DNA of 64,000 nucleotides, taken from Clostridia bacterium. Its GTDB lineage: Bacteria > Bacillota > TC1 > UBA5767. The notes under the pieces are model-generated. The model saw nothing but the letters and a program-made list of their open reading frames with translations. It was not told where the DNA came from and made no database searches. A program made the translations under genes and the position numbers. Shown here one piece after another: positions 1 through 8,647 of this stretch; position 1 is the stretch's first letter, and each line of letters begins with the position of its first letter. The stretch is from NCBI GenBank assembly GCA_016887505.1, contig CP069393.1:558001-622000 (forward strand), given 5' to 3'.

Positions 1-858
1 GTCGTCACCGCGATGGTGACGCCGTTTGACGCCCAAGGAAAGCTTGACGTTGAAGCGGTTAGAAAATTGGCAAAACACCTTGAAAATACAGGTACAGATA
101 CAATTCTAGTGGCAGGAACTACGGGTGAAAGTCCTACTCTTAGCTGCGAGGAAAAAATTACATTGCTAAAGACTGTCAAGGATGTGGTTAAAATTCCGGT
201 GATGATTGGTACAGGTTGTAATGATACTAGAGCTACCATAGAAATGAGCAAAATGGCAGAAGAAGCAGGTGCTGATGCCTTACTGTTGGTAGTACCTTAT
301 TACAATAAACCCAATGCGAAAGGCTTATATGAGCATTTTAAGGCCATTGCTGAATCAACTAAATTGCCATGTATGCTTTATAATATACCGAGCAGAACTG
401 GTATCAATATGGACGCAGAAACGACAATTGAATTGTCAAAAATTTCCAATATTATTGCCCTTAAAGCCGCTAGTGGCTGTCTAGATCATATTATTAGAAT
501 CCGTATGGCAACAAGTGGAGACTTTTCCATCTATTCAGGTGACGATTCACTAACTCTGCCTATCCTATCTGTTGGGGGTAGGGGTGTAGTATCTGTTGCT
601 TCGAATATTATCGGATCACCAATCCAAGAAATGGTCAGTCTCTACCGTAAGGGAGAGTCAGACAAAGCTAGGGCTAGATTCTTCAATCTATATCCAATGT
701 TTAGAGGTTTGTTTATCGATACCAACCCGATACCTGTTAAATATGCCGCTAGTCTTTTGGGCTTGCTTGAGGATAATTACCGCTTGCCAATCGTAGGACC
801 AGAGGAAGATACAAAGCAGTTTGTAAAACAACTTTTAGAAAAATATAAATTACTATAA
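1..858 (+). CDS. dapA: 4-hydroxy-tetrahydrodipicolinate synthase, 5' end cut by window
   Basis: The enzyme condenses pyruvate with aspartate semialdehyde, the first committed step of lysine/diaminopimelate synthesis, in the cytoplasm. The reading frame is open from base 1 (VVTAMVTPFD), and DapA proteins normally carry several residues before this segment, so the true start lies upstream and only about 6-10 residues are missing. The ATG at 13 is internal. Visible family marks are GTTGES near the N-terminus (pyruvate binding), LYNIPSRTG with the catalytic Tyr, and the Schiff-base Lys in IIALKAASG. The usual 'KEASG' reads 'KAASG' here. A 285-residue visible length fits the roughly 290-residue family. 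It is followed by its own terminator. Confidence 0.95.
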   Translation, partial: VVTAMVTPFDAQGKLDVEAVRKLAKHLENTGTDTILVAGTTGESPTLSCEEKITLLKTVKDVVKIPVMIGTGCNDTRATIEMSKMAEEAGADALLLVVPYYNKPNAKGLYEHFKAIAESTKLPCMLYNIPSRTGINMDAETTIELSKISNIIALKAASGCLDHIIRIRMATSGDFSIYSGDDSLTLPILSVGGRGVVSVASNIIGSPIQEMVSLYRKGESDKARARFFNLYPMFRGLFIDTNPIPVKYAASLLGLLEDNYRLPIVGPEEDTKQFVKQLLEKYKLL

Positions 859-880
859 ACAGGCTTAGGCCTGTTTTTTT
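857..880 (+). terminator. Rho-independent terminator after dapA
   Basis: An AACAGGC / GCCTGTT stem with a TTAG loop runs directly into a T tract, starting at the dapA stop codon. Confidence 0.85.
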
Positions 881-881
881 C

Positions 882-910
882 TTGTGTTTATGACATCTAT
901 CCTTTATAAT
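882..910 (+). promoter_or_regulatory. Sigma-A type promoter for RNase J gene
   Basis: TTGTGT at 882-887 and a perfect TATAAT at 905-910 are separated by 17 bases, about 48 bases before the gene's GTG start. It lies just after the dapA terminator, so the RNase J gene is probably transcribed on its own. Confidence 0.7.
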
Positions 911-957
911 CAGATGAAGATAACTGTTCGGATAAATAATGAATTAGGAGGATTAGA

Positions 958-2625
958 GTGTCAAAAAACGAAAATAAAGTTTCCATAATACCATTGGGTG
1001 GTCTGGGTGAAATCGGAAAGAACATGACAGTCATCAAATATGGTGAGGAAATGATCCTGATAGATGCTGGATTGACTTTTCCCGAGGACGACATGCTGGG
1101 AATCGATATTGTCATTCCAGACATAACCTATCTGGAGGAAAATAGGGACAAACTGTTGGGGATCTTCTTGACGCATGCACATGAAGATCACATTGGTGCG
1201 CTTCCGTACGTATTGGATAAGATTCAGGTGCCTGTCTATGGGACCCGTTTTACCTTGGGACTGGTTAAAGGAAAACTGAAGGAAAGAAGGATGCTGGAAC
1301 AAGCAAAACTTCATACCGTAAAACCTAGGGGCATGGTAAAAAAAGGACCATTTAAGATTGAATTTTTCCGCGTGAGTCATAGTATTCCAGATGCAGTTGG
1401 TATCGTGGTGCACACACCAGAAGGTATCATCGTTCATACTGGAGACTTCAAATTTGATCAGACGCCGGTAGATGGTCAACTGATGGATTTGCCCAAGTTG
1501 GCAAAACTAGGAGAGCAGGGTGTGCTTGCTCTTATGTCAGATAGCACCAATGCAGAGCGTAGCGGTAGTACTATGAGCGAAAAAGAGGTAGGTAGGAACC
1601 TACTTGAAGCGTTTCGGGAAGCAACTGGCCGGGTTATTGTTGCTAGTTTTGCAAGCAACGTGCATAGAGTGCAACAGATTGTGAATGCCGCAGCTGCTAC
1701 TGACCGAAAGGTTGCTGTAATCGGTCGTAGTATGGTCAATATTTTTGAAGTTGCAAGAGAGCTAGGGTATCTAAGGGTACCAAAGAAAACTTATGTTGAA
1801 GTAGAACAAGTGGCAAAATTGCCACCCAATAAAGTAACTATTATCACAACGGGAAGTCAAGGTGAACCGAAAAGTGCACTTTCAAGACTGGCCTTAAGTG
1901 ATCACAGGCAATTAGAAATCAACGAAAAGGATACGGTCATTATATCGGCGAATCCGATTCCTGGTAATGAGAAATATGTTTCGAGAACGATTGATCAACT
2001 ATTTCGACTAGGAGCTAAAGTGATTTATGGTAAAGCAAGTGATATGCATGTGAGTGGACATGCTAGCAAGGAAGATTTGTTGCTAATGCTAAACCTGATT
2101 AAGCCTAAATATTTCATACCTGTACATGGAGAATACCGTATGCAAGTAGCCCATGCAAAATTTGCTGAACAAACTGGTGTTGATCCGAACAATATCTTCA
2201 TTGCAGACAACGGCCAAGTTATAGAACTCAGCAAGGAAAAAGGGCGTATTGCAGGACGTGTATCTTCAGGAAGAACATTGGTAGACGGTTTGGGTGTTGG
2301 CGATGTTGGAAACATCGTATTAAGGGACCGCAAACAGCTTTCAGAAGATGGGATTGTCATCGTTATGATTGGGCTTTCTAAGAAGGGGTCTGAATTGATG
2401 AGTGGTCCAGATGTAGTGTCTAGAGGCTTTGTCTATGTCCGCGAATCGGAAGAACTGATGGATGAGACTAAAAAACGCATTGTTGAGACACTGGATAATC
2501 TGAAAAAAGATGGTGTCTACGAATGGAGTGGTATTAAGAATAAAGTCAGAGAACAAGTGAGCCGATTCCTATACGAAAAGACTAGAAGAAGACCGATGGT
2601 TCTACCCATCATTGTAGAAATTTAG
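958..2625 (+). CDS. rnj: Ribonuclease J
   Basis: A metallo-beta-lactamase/beta-CASP ribonuclease, an endo- and 5'-exonuclease central to mRNA decay and RNA maturation in Gram-positive bacteria. The protein is 555 residues, the usual length. The metal motif HAHEDH is at residues 73-78, with the preceding SIIPLGGLGEIGKNM segment typical of RNase J. The beta-CASP part includes MSDSTNAERSG and the later HVSGHAS and PVHGEYR motifs, followed by the C-terminal domain. The start is GTG at 958, with AGGAGG about seven bases upstream. RNase J is often duplicated in Firmicutes; only one copy is in this window, so J1 versus J2 is not assigned. Confidence 0.95.
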   Translation: MSKNENKVSIIPLGGLGEIGKNMTVIKYGEEMILIDAGLTFPEDDMLGIDIVIPDITYLEENRDKLLGIFLTHAHEDHIGALPYVLDKIQVPVYGTRFTLGLVKGKLKERRMLEQAKLHTVKPRGMVKKGPFKIEFFRVSHSIPDAVGIVVHTPEGIIVHTGDFKFDQTPVDGQLMDLPKLAKLGEQGVLALMSDSTNAERSGSTMSEKEVGRNLLEAFREATGRVIVASFASNVHRVQQIVNAAAATDRKVAVIGRSMVNIFEVARELGYLRVPKKTYVEVEQVAKLPPNKVTIITTGSQGEPKSALSRLALSDHRQLEINEKDTVIISANPIPGNEKYVSRTIDQLFRLGAKVIYGKASDMHVSGHASKEDLLLMLNLIKPKYFIPVHGEYRMQVAHAKFAEQTGVDPNNIFIADNGQVIELSKEKGRIAGRVSSGRTLVDGLGVGDVGNIVLRDRKQLSEDGIVIVMIGLSKKGSELMSGPDVVSRGFVYVRESEELMDETKKRIVETLDNLKKDGVYEWSGIKNKVREQVSRFLYEKTRRRPMVLPIIVEI

Positions 2626-2632
2626 TAATTGG

Positions 2633-2660
2633 ATACACGGGCTTTGTCCGTGTATTTTTT
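2633..2660 (+). terminator. Terminator after RNase J gene
   Basis: ATACACGG and CCGTGTAT pair around a GCTTTGT loop, followed by TTTTT. The T tract touches the ribosome binding site of the next gene, so the following gene is reached by read-through or an internal promoter. Confidence 0.8.
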
Positions 2661-2671
2661 TGGAGAAGAGT

Positions 2672-3283
2672 ATGAAAGAATTGATGGAACTACATAAAAG
2701 AATCTGCGAATGCAGGAAATGCAGTCTATGTGAAACGAGAGTTATGCCGGTGGTTGATGATATACCGGAAAATACAATTCGTCTTATGTTGATTGGAGAG
2801 GCACCAGGAGGCCATGAGGCTACTATTTCTGGACGTCCATTCTCTGGTCAGGCTGGTGAAATTCTTGATGATTTTTTGCATACTATTAATCTAGAACGTA
2901 AGGTATTGTATGTTAGTAATCTGGTAAAATGTCGCCCAGTAAAGCCATCAAAGAGGCCTCGTTATGGTTTGTATGCCAACCGCAAGCCGAGTAGGGAAGA
3001 AGTGCAGGAATGCTCTATTTTTCTAGAAAAAGAAGTACAAATATTGGAACCAGAGCTGCTTGTAACGCTAGGTAAGACACCTTTGGAATGGTGCTTGGGA
3101 AGAACAATATCCATGAAGGATGTTCACGGACAGATGCTTTATTCAGATATACTTCATAGACAAGTTTACGCCATGTATCATCCTGCTAGTCTGATATATA
3201 ATCGCGCATTAGCTTCAAAATATACTGAAGATTTGGAAAGACTTAGTAGTTGGCTTCATGAAGGGGCAATTAGGGAAATATAA
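2672..3283 (+). CDS. Family 4 (Fe-S) uracil-DNA glycosylase
   Basis: Removes uracil from DNA in base excision repair. The 203-residue protein has the family-4 motif GEAPG with the following GRPFSGQAGEILDDFL region, a VSNLVKCRP segment and the C-terminal MYHPASL motif with the DNA-contacting His. Cys14 and Cys17, together with the Cys of VKCRP and of EVQECS, match the four ligands of the family's 4Fe-4S cluster. The ATG at 2672 is chosen because GGAG at 2662-2665 sits six bases ahead. A TTG at 2660 in the same frame has no proper spacing. The stop overlaps the next start by one base, implying coupled translation with the phosphoesterase. Confidence 0.9.
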   Translation: MKELMELHKRICECRKCSLCETRVMPVVDDIPENTIRLMLIGEAPGGHEATISGRPFSGQAGEILDDFLHTINLERKVLYVSNLVKCRPVKPSKRPRYGLYANRKPSREEVQECSIFLEKEVQILEPELLVTLGKTPLEWCLGRTISMKDVHGQMLYSDILHRQVYAMYHPASLIYNRALASKYTEDLERLSSWLHEGAIREI

Positions 3284-3966
3284 TGAAAATATTTGCGATA
3301 TCTGATTTACATTTGTCATTGGGGACAGATAAACCCATGAATATATTTGGAAATAATTGGGAGAATCATTCTCAAAAAATTGCAACAGACTGGTTGGGGC
3401 AGGTGAGCGATGACGATTTGGTCTTGCTGCCAGGTGATCATTCTTGGGGGTTGAAACTTGCTGAAGCCGTGCCCGATTTAGATTTTATTGGAAAATTGCC
3501 TGGGCAGAAGGTTTTGATTAAGGGAAACCACGATCTTTGGTGGCAAAGTAAAAAAAAGCTCTTAGCTGTAATGCACCCCAGTATGCATATTCTTCAGAAT
3601 GATACTTATGTTTACAATGAATGGACAATCTGTGGAACAAGGGGTTGGAGTGTACCAATGGATGACAAATTTAGTCCTGAAGACCGTAAGGTCTATATGC
3701 GGGAGCTATTGCGTCTAAAAATGTCACTAGACAAGGCAGACAAGGACAAACCCATCATTGCCATGCTTCATTATCCACCAGTCAGTGCAAGTGGTGTACC
3801 GAATGAATTTGCTAAACTGTTGGAAGAATATGGTGTGAAAATTTGCATATATGGGCATTTGCACGGTGCGATGACTCGGATTGCTTTTGAGGGGGAGCTT
3901 CATGGTGTACAGTATCATTTGGTATCTGCTGACCATTTGGGATTTAAGCTCAAGAGATTATTATGA
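3283..3966 (+). CDS. Calcineurin-type metallophosphoesterase
   Basis: A predicted cytoplasmic phosphohydrolase of the calcineurin superfamily, 227 residues. The metal-binding motifs appear in order: ISDLHL (residues 6-11), LLPGDHSW, KGNHDLWW and the C-terminal IYGHLHG. It resembles the stand-alone predicted phosphohydrolases of Clostridia. The substrate is unknown. GD-H in place of GD-x-x-D/N is a small departure in motif II. Its start overlaps the uracil-DNA glycosylase stop by one base, so a role in nucleic-acid repair or nucleotide turnover is possible but is inferred only from position. Confidence 0.85.
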   Translation: MKIFAISDLHLSLGTDKPMNIFGNNWENHSQKIATDWLGQVSDDDLVLLPGDHSWGLKLAEAVPDLDFIGKLPGQKVLIKGNHDLWWQSKKKLLAVMHPSMHILQNDTYVYNEWTICGTRGWSVPMDDKFSPEDRKVYMRELLRLKMSLDKADKDKPIIAMLHYPPVSASGVPNEFAKLLEEYGVKICIYGHLHGAMTRIAFEGELHGVQYHLVSADHLGFKLKRLL

Positions 3967-3973
3967 ATCTTCC

Positions 3974-4017
3974 TTGTTTGCTTAAGCTACTTGTCATATA
4001 ATACATGTAGTCATGTG
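3974..4017 (+). promoter_or_regulatory. Promoter of lpdA with adjacent inverted repeat
   Basis: TTGTTT at 3974-3979 and TATAAT at 3997-4002 are spaced by 17 bases. Directly downstream, ACATG-TAGT-CATGT (4004-4017) forms a short inverted repeat at the expected transcription start, a possible operator. An AAGGAGG ribosome binding site and the lpdA ATG follow. Confidence 0.65.
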
Positions 4018-4037
4018 ATAAATAAGGAGGAAAAAAG

Positions 4038-5417
4038 ATGTATAATTTATGTGTTGTCGGCGGTGGCCCAGGTGGCTACGTTGCAGCAATTCGCGCTGCT
4101 CAATTGGGAGCAAAAGTAGTATTGATAGAAAAAGAATGGTTGGGAGGAACTTGTCTGAATGTTGGATGTATTCCTACCAAGGCTTTAGTAGCATCCACAT
4201 CAGTACTTTCTGACATCAAAAATGCAGCTAGCTTCGGTATCGAAGTGGAAGGTGTAGGCTTTGATTTCAAAAAGATGATGGAACGTAAAGACAAGATTGT
4301 AAGCCAATTGGTTGGCGGTGTTGGATTTCTAATGAAGAAAAACAATGTTGATGTAATTGATGGAACAGCCAAATTGATTGGTAAGAATGCAGTAGAAGTA
4401 ACTACACCAGATGGTACACAAACTGTTGAAGCTGAAAATATCATCTTGGCAACCGGTTCAGAAGCTGCCTTGATTAAAGCGCTTAGCTATGACGGTAAAA
4501 ATGTAATTACGTCTAAGGAAGCATTAAGCCTGACCGAGGTTCCTAAAAGTATGTTGGTTATCGGCGGTGGCGTCATTGGCTGTGAATTTGCCATGATTTA
4601 TGCTGAACTTGGAGTAAAAGTGACCATTGTAGAAGCCTTGGACAGAATCCTGCCTATGGTAGATCCTGAAATTTCCAAACGGATGACTACGATGCTCAAG
4701 AAAAAAAGAATCAAGATTTCTACAGGCAAGCTTATTACTGGCGTTGAAGTTGCTGATGGAAGTATCAAAGCAACTTTGGAAAGTGGTAAAGAAGTAGAAG
4801 CTGAAAAAGCATTAATTTCCATCGGTAGAACCTTCAACTCTAAAGGTTTGGGTCTTGAGGAAACTGGGGTTGAGATTGGTCAGCGTGGTGAAATCGTAGT
4901 TGACGAATACTTAAAAACCAATGTTGAGAATATTTATGCTATTGGGGACGTAACCAACAAGATACAATTAGCACACGTAGCAAGTGCCCAAGGTATCGTT
5001 TGTGTTGAAAATATGTTTAAAGATGGACCAGCAATAGCCATGAAATACGATGTAGTTCCTAGCTGTATCTTTACCAGCCCAGAAATTGCTACCGTAGGTA
5101 TCTCTGAAGCAGAAGCTGAAGAGAAGGGCATCGAAATTGCTATCGGTAAGTTCGATTTCAAAGCTAGTGGAAAAGCGCTTTGTATTGGACACAATGATGG
5201 CTTTGTTAAAATAATTGCAGATAAGGCTACGGATAAAATTTTAGGTGTTCATATTATGGGCCCTCATGCAACTGATTTGATTGCAGAAGGCGTATTAGCT
5301 GTAGAAAAAGGTATTACCGTTGAAGAACTGACAAAAACCATCCATGCACATCCCACATTGTCGGAAAGTGTTATGGAAGCTGCTGAGGCAGTTCATGGGA
5401 TGTCTATTCATTCATAA
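4038..5417 (+). CDS. lpdA: Dihydrolipoamide dehydrogenase (E3)
   Basis: A flavoprotein that reoxidises protein-bound dihydrolipoamide with NAD+, serving 2-oxoacid dehydrogenases and the glycine cleavage system. The 459 residues hold the FAD motif VVGGGPGGYVAA (6-17), the redox-active disulfide in GGTCLNVGC (Cys39, Cys44), the NAD motif VIGGGVIGCEFA, the second FAD contact YAIGDV and the catalytic HAHPTLSE near the C-terminus. There is no fused lipoyl domain. It has its own promoter and terminator. No E3 gene is present in the E1/E2 operon at 14.5-18.6 kb, so this protein is the nearest candidate to complete that complex; that link is inference. Confidence 0.95.
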   Translation: MYNLCVVGGGPGGYVAAIRAAQLGAKVVLIEKEWLGGTCLNVGCIPTKALVASTSVLSDIKNAASFGIEVEGVGFDFKKMMERKDKIVSQLVGGVGFLMKKNNVDVIDGTAKLIGKNAVEVTTPDGTQTVEAENIILATGSEAALIKALSYDGKNVITSKEALSLTEVPKSMLVIGGGVIGCEFAMIYAELGVKVTIVEALDRILPMVDPEISKRMTTMLKKKRIKISTGKLITGVEVADGSIKATLESGKEVEAEKALISIGRTFNSKGLGLEETGVEIGQRGEIVVDEYLKTNVENIYAIGDVTNKIQLAHVASAQGIVCVENMFKDGPAIAMKYDVVPSCIFTSPEIATVGISEAEAEEKGIEIAIGKFDFKASGKALCIGHNDGFVKIIADKATDKILGVHIMGPHATDLIAEGVLAVEKGITVEELTKTIHAHPTLSESVMEAAEAVHGMSIHS

Positions 5418-5423
5418 GAAACC

Positions 5424-5448
5424 AAGCCCGGGAAACCGGGCTTTTTTT
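5424..5448 (+). terminator. Terminator after lpdA
   Basis: AAGCCCGG-GAAA-CCGGGCTT followed by a T tract. The stem ends right before the ribosome binding site of the next gene. Confidence 0.88.
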
Positions 5449-5461
5449 GGAGGTTTAGGTG

Positions 5462-6031
5462 ATGAAAATTTGTGTATATTCATCTTCTAGTGAAGGATTG
5501 GAAGAATCCTATTTCCAGGAGGCTAAGATTTTAGGTAAGTTGCTAGCAGAAAAACAATATGACCTAGTTTACGGCGCCGGGGATTTAGGTCTAATGGGGG
5601 CCTGTGCCCGAAGCACCTTTGAATCTGGTGGCAAGGTAATCGGAGTGATACCAGAAGCGTTAAATCGCAAGGGGATTGTATTTGAAAACTGCCAGCAATT
5701 GCACGTGACTAAGACCATGCGGGAAAGAAAGGCCATTATGGAAGACTCTGCTGATGCCTTCATCGCTTTGCCTGGTGGTTATGGAACACTTGAAGAATTG
5801 TTGGAGGTAATCACTCTCAAACAACTCCAATATCATAAAAAGCCCATCGTCATATTAAATACCAATGATTTTTATGGCAAATTACTGTCTTTTTTTGAAC
5901 AGATTATTTCTCTTAAATTTGCCAAAGAAGTCTGCCGGGAATTTTACTATGTGGCCAGTGATTCCAAAGATGCTTTACGATACATTGAAGAATTCAAACC
6001 TAGCACATATGGGGAGAAGTGGTTTACTTAA
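5462..6031 (+). CDS. LOG-family nucleotide 5'-monophosphate phosphoribohydrolase
   Basis: A Rossmann-fold protein of the 'Lonely Guy' family, which cleaves the N-glycosidic bond of nucleoside (cytokinin-type) 5'-monophosphates. The signature PGGYGTLEELLEV is present, with the conserved MRERKAIM ahead of it and GAGDLGLMG near the N-terminus. The protein is about 189 residues, the usual size. ATG 5462 is preferred because GGAGGT lies seven bases ahead; the GTG immediately before it (5459) is also possible. Bacterial LOG proteins were long annotated as lysine decarboxylases; the sequence supports the phosphoribohydrolase. The physiological substrate in bacteria is unclear. Confidence 0.88.
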   Translation: MKICVYSSSSEGLEESYFQEAKILGKLLAEKQYDLVYGAGDLGLMGACARSTFESGGKVIGVIPEALNRKGIVFENCQQLHVTKTMRERKAIMEDSADAFIALPGGYGTLEELLEVITLKQLQYHKKPIVILNTNDFYGKLLSFFEQIISLKFAKEVCREFYYVASDSKDALRYIEEFKPSTYGEKWFT

Positions 6032-6077
6032 GCCGGATAGGTGTATAGTATAATAAAAACTAGGAGGATGCAGAGCT

Positions 6078-6902
6078 ATGAAATTCATTGCTGAATCAAT
6101 AAATACTAGTATTGAGCGCATCAAAGAAGCCGTTGCGGAAGGTGATTCCAACTATATAAAACGATTGGCTGTAAAACTTGAAAATGCTGGCGCTAGTTAC
6201 ATCGATCTTAATTGTGGCACTAGAATCGGTGACGAGGTTGAGAAGATGACATGGTTGGTGAACCAGGTTCAAGAAGTTAGTAAATTACCACTATGCATTG
6301 ATAGCCCTAGTCCAGAAGTTATTGAAAGAGGGCTTTCGCTTGCAAAAAACAGGAAGCAACCTATCATTAACTCCATTACTGGAGAAAAGAAACGCATGGA
6401 TGCTATCATACCGATGATTGGTAAATACAAGGCCAAGGTGATAGGCCTTCTACTTGATGATCAAGGGATGCCAGCTAGTGCAATAGACCGGATTCGTATT
6501 GCAGACAACTTAATTCCTGCATTGCTAGGTGCCGGCGTATCACCGGATGACATCATAGTTGATCCAATTGTACGGCCTATCGGAACGGGCGACACTGCGG
6601 GGTTGGAGGTATTTGATGCTATCCGAGCCATCAAGGAGCGTTATCCTGAGGTGCATTTCAGCATTGGCCTTAGTAATATATCCCATGGAATTCCAGTTGA
6701 TGAGATGACCAATCATGCCTTTATGATTATGTGTATCTTGCAGGGACTAGATTACTGTATTGCCAATGTATTGGATGAAAGAGTAAGAGGATATGCTTTG
6801 GTTGCGGAGGCATTGACGGCAAAAGATCCCTATTGCGCAAAATTGCTAAAGGGCTTTCGTAAAGGATATTTCCCGGAAACTCAAAACTACTTAGATTTTT
6901 AA
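6078..6902 (+). CDS. Pterin-binding methyltetrahydrofolate methyltransferase (AcsE/MtgA-like)
   Basis: A TIM-barrel protein of the dihydropteroate synthase/methyltransferase class, 274 residues, as in the methyl-H4folate:corrinoid protein methyltransferase AcsE and the related MtgA. Pterin contacts expected from that family are seen: LNCG (44-47), IDSP with Asp75, INSI with Asn98 and VDP with Asp162. It has a clear AGGAGG site. No corrinoid protein, CO dehydrogenase/acetyl-CoA synthase or trimethylamine/betaine methyltransferase gene accompanies it in the window. Its partner is therefore unknown: a stand-alone MtgA-type enzyme linked to a methyl-corrinoid protein elsewhere is most likely. Confidence 0.8.
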   Translation: MKFIAESINTSIERIKEAVAEGDSNYIKRLAVKLENAGASYIDLNCGTRIGDEVEKMTWLVNQVQEVSKLPLCIDSPSPEVIERGLSLAKNRKQPIINSITGEKKRMDAIIPMIGKYKAKVIGLLLDDQGMPASAIDRIRIADNLIPALLGAGVSPDDIIVDPIVRPIGTGDTAGLEVFDAIRAIKERYPEVHFSIGLSNISHGIPVDEMTNHAFMIMCILQGLDYCIANVLDERVRGYALVAEALTAKDPYCAKLLKGFRKGYFPETQNYLDF

Positions 6903-6923
6903 AGTAGTTGAAGGGCTAGGTAT

Positions 6924-6952
6924 TTGTATTAATTTGAGACAAGGTGTACAAT
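6924..6952 (+). promoter_or_regulatory. Candidate promoter for a small RNA
   Basis: TTGTAT at 6924-6929 and TACAAT at 6947-6952 with 17-base spacing. No + strand gene follows before the terminator at 7064, so a transcript from here would be non-coding. Confidence 0.4.
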
Positions 6953-6958
6953 ATAAAA

Positions 6959-7117
6959 AAGTAAATGAAATATTTATTTTTCCAGTTACAGGATTGAAAA
7001 CCGTAAGGTTTAACAATAGTCGCTTAAGGTGCGACAAACTCAACACTTGTTGAGTAGGGGGGGATAAATAAGAAAGAGACGTGGAATCCACGTCTCTTTC
7101 TTATTTATGCTTTTTTA
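6959..7117 (+). ncRNA. Candidate structured small RNA between convergent genes
   Basis: No coding frame with a ribosome binding site is visible. Three perfect hairpins follow one another: AAACC-GTAA-GGTTT (6998-7011), GTCGC/GCGAC (7019-7035) and ACTCAAC/GTTGAGT (7038-7055). A run of seven G (7057-7063) and a very strong terminator stem follow. A plausible promoter precedes it. The pattern fits an independent small RNA of about 155 nt, but it could also be a long 3' UTR of the methyltransferase gene. No known RNA family was recognised. Confidence 0.4.
7064..7116 (+). terminator. Long-stem terminator between methyltransferase/sRNA and thrC
   Basis: A 21-bp perfect stem (7064-7084 with 7088-7108, 3-base loop) is followed on the + strand by GC and six T. 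The thrC stop on the - strand is only 12 bases away, so the same hairpin may also end thrC transcription, though on that strand a C run rather than a T run follows. Confidence 0.85.
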
Positions 7118-7119
7118 TC

Positions 7120-8616
7120 TTATATTTCTAGAAAACCGGAAACACTATTTTGCATGTCTGCTTTTTCTACGACATCTTGGTGCAGAATAGGCTTTTTATC
7201 CAGATCTTTGAGACCAGCTGGAATGGGCATCCCTGACTCTTCAGATAGTTTTGTCAAAAGCGTAATTTCATCTGAATTTCTGACTAAGTCGGCAGAAAGT
7301 ACTGCCTTGGCAACCGAGGAATTGAACTTAAAAGGGCTAGCTGTCGATACGATAACAGTTCTATGTTCATCGGCAGTATTGGCTTGATATTTGTGATATA
7401 TATCCATTGCCACGCCTGTATGAGTATCCATTAAATACCCCTTATCCTCATAAGTAGTTTTGATTCTTTGGATGGTTTCTTCATCGTTGCTACAATCCGA
7501 CCAGAAAAGTTCTTGTATGGTTTTCTTCATTTGGTCATCTACCTGATAAATGCCTTTTTCTGACAGGTCTTGCATATAGCCGCGAACCTTGTTTGCATCC
7601 TTGCAAATAAGGAATAACAACCTTTCGAGGTTACTGGATATTAGGATATCCATGGATGGTGAAATAGTTTTGTTAAAGGCACGGTTTCGGTCATAGACAC
7701 CTGTATTGATAAAATCTGTTAGAACGTTATTCTTGTTGGCAGCACAGACTAGGCGGTGGATGGGAAGACCCATCTGTTTAGCAAAATAGCCAGCTAGGAT
7801 ATTACCAAAATTGCCAGTAGGTACCACGAAGTTTATTTCTTCCCCTAATTCAATTTCTTGACGTTTAAGGAGGTCACAATAACTGGAAAAATAGTAAACG
7901 ATTTGTGGAGCTAAGCGTCCCCAATTGATAGAATTGGCGGAAGAAAAACGGTACTGTTTTTCTTCTAGCTGAGCTCGCAAGTTTTCATCTGAAAAAATCT
8001 TTTTAACACCAGTCTGGGTATCATCAAAATTGCCTTTGACAGCAATGACTTTTACATTGTCACCTTCTTGGGTAATCATCTGCAGCTTTTGTATCTCACT
8101 GACCCCAGCATCAGGATAGAAGACTAAAATTTTAGTATGGTCTACATCTTTGAAACCGGATAAAGCAGCCTTACCAGTATCACCAGAGGTTGCGACAAGG
8201 ATAACATAGGTGTAATCATCATTTTGCAATGAGGCTGAACTCATTAATAGATGGGGTAGTATTTGCAGTGCAATATCTTTGAAAGCGCAGGTAGGACCAT
8301 GGTAAAGTTCTAATACGCTGATTTTTTCTGTTAATTTGACTAAAGGCGCAACGTCTGGATGATCGAATGATCTTTCATTGTAGGCATTATGCACACAATT
8401 TGAAAGTACATCCTTAGGAAAGTCATCTAAGAAAAGCGATAAAATGGACAGAGCCTTTTCTTGATAGGACTGATCTTTCATTTTGTCTATTTGCTGAAGC
8501 GAGAGTTTTGGAATGCTATCAGGTGTGAAAAGTCCACCATCGATGGCCAGACCAGCCAGGATAGCTTCTGCGGCACTGTGGGTCGCTTTGCCATCTCTCG
8601 TACTTTGATACAACAT
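7120..8616 (-). CDS. thrC: Threonine synthase
   Basis: A PLP enzyme converting O-phosphohomoserine to threonine. The 498-residue protein is of the longer class (as in Escherichia coli and yeast). The N-terminal YQSTRDG, the Schiff-base Lys113 in TCAFKDIALQ, the ATSGDTGKAA loop that binds substrate phosphate and NFGNILAGY for the PLP phosphate are all present. The start ATG has AGGAGG eight bases upstream on the - strand. It stands alone without hom or thrB. A promoter with flanking direct repeats lies just upstream. Confidence 0.95.
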   Translation of the reverse strand: MLYQSTRDGKATHSAAEAILAGLAIDGGLFTPDSIPKLSLQQIDKMKDQSYQEKALSILSLFLDDFPKDVLSNCVHNAYNERSFDHPDVAPLVKLTEKISVLELYHGPTCAFKDIALQILPHLLMSSASLQNDDYTYVILVATSGDTGKAALSGFKDVDHTKILVFYPDAGVSEIQKLQMITQEGDNVKVIAVKGNFDDTQTGVKKIFSDENLRAQLEEKQYRFSSANSINWGRLAPQIVYYFSSYCDLLKRQEIELGEEINFVVPTGNFGNILAGYFAKQMGLPIHRLVCAANKNNVLTDFINTGVYDRNRAFNKTISPSMDILISSNLERLLFLICKDANKVRGYMQDLSEKGIYQVDDQMKKTIQELFWSDCSNDEETIQRIKTTYEDKGYLMDTHTGVAMDIYHKYQANTADEHRTVIVSTASPFKFNSSVAKAVLSADLVRNSDEITLLTKLSEESGMPIPAGLKDLDKKPILHQDVVEKADMQNSVSGFLEI

Positions 8617-8647
8617 GTTATTTCCTCCTCAATATGATATCTTAGTA

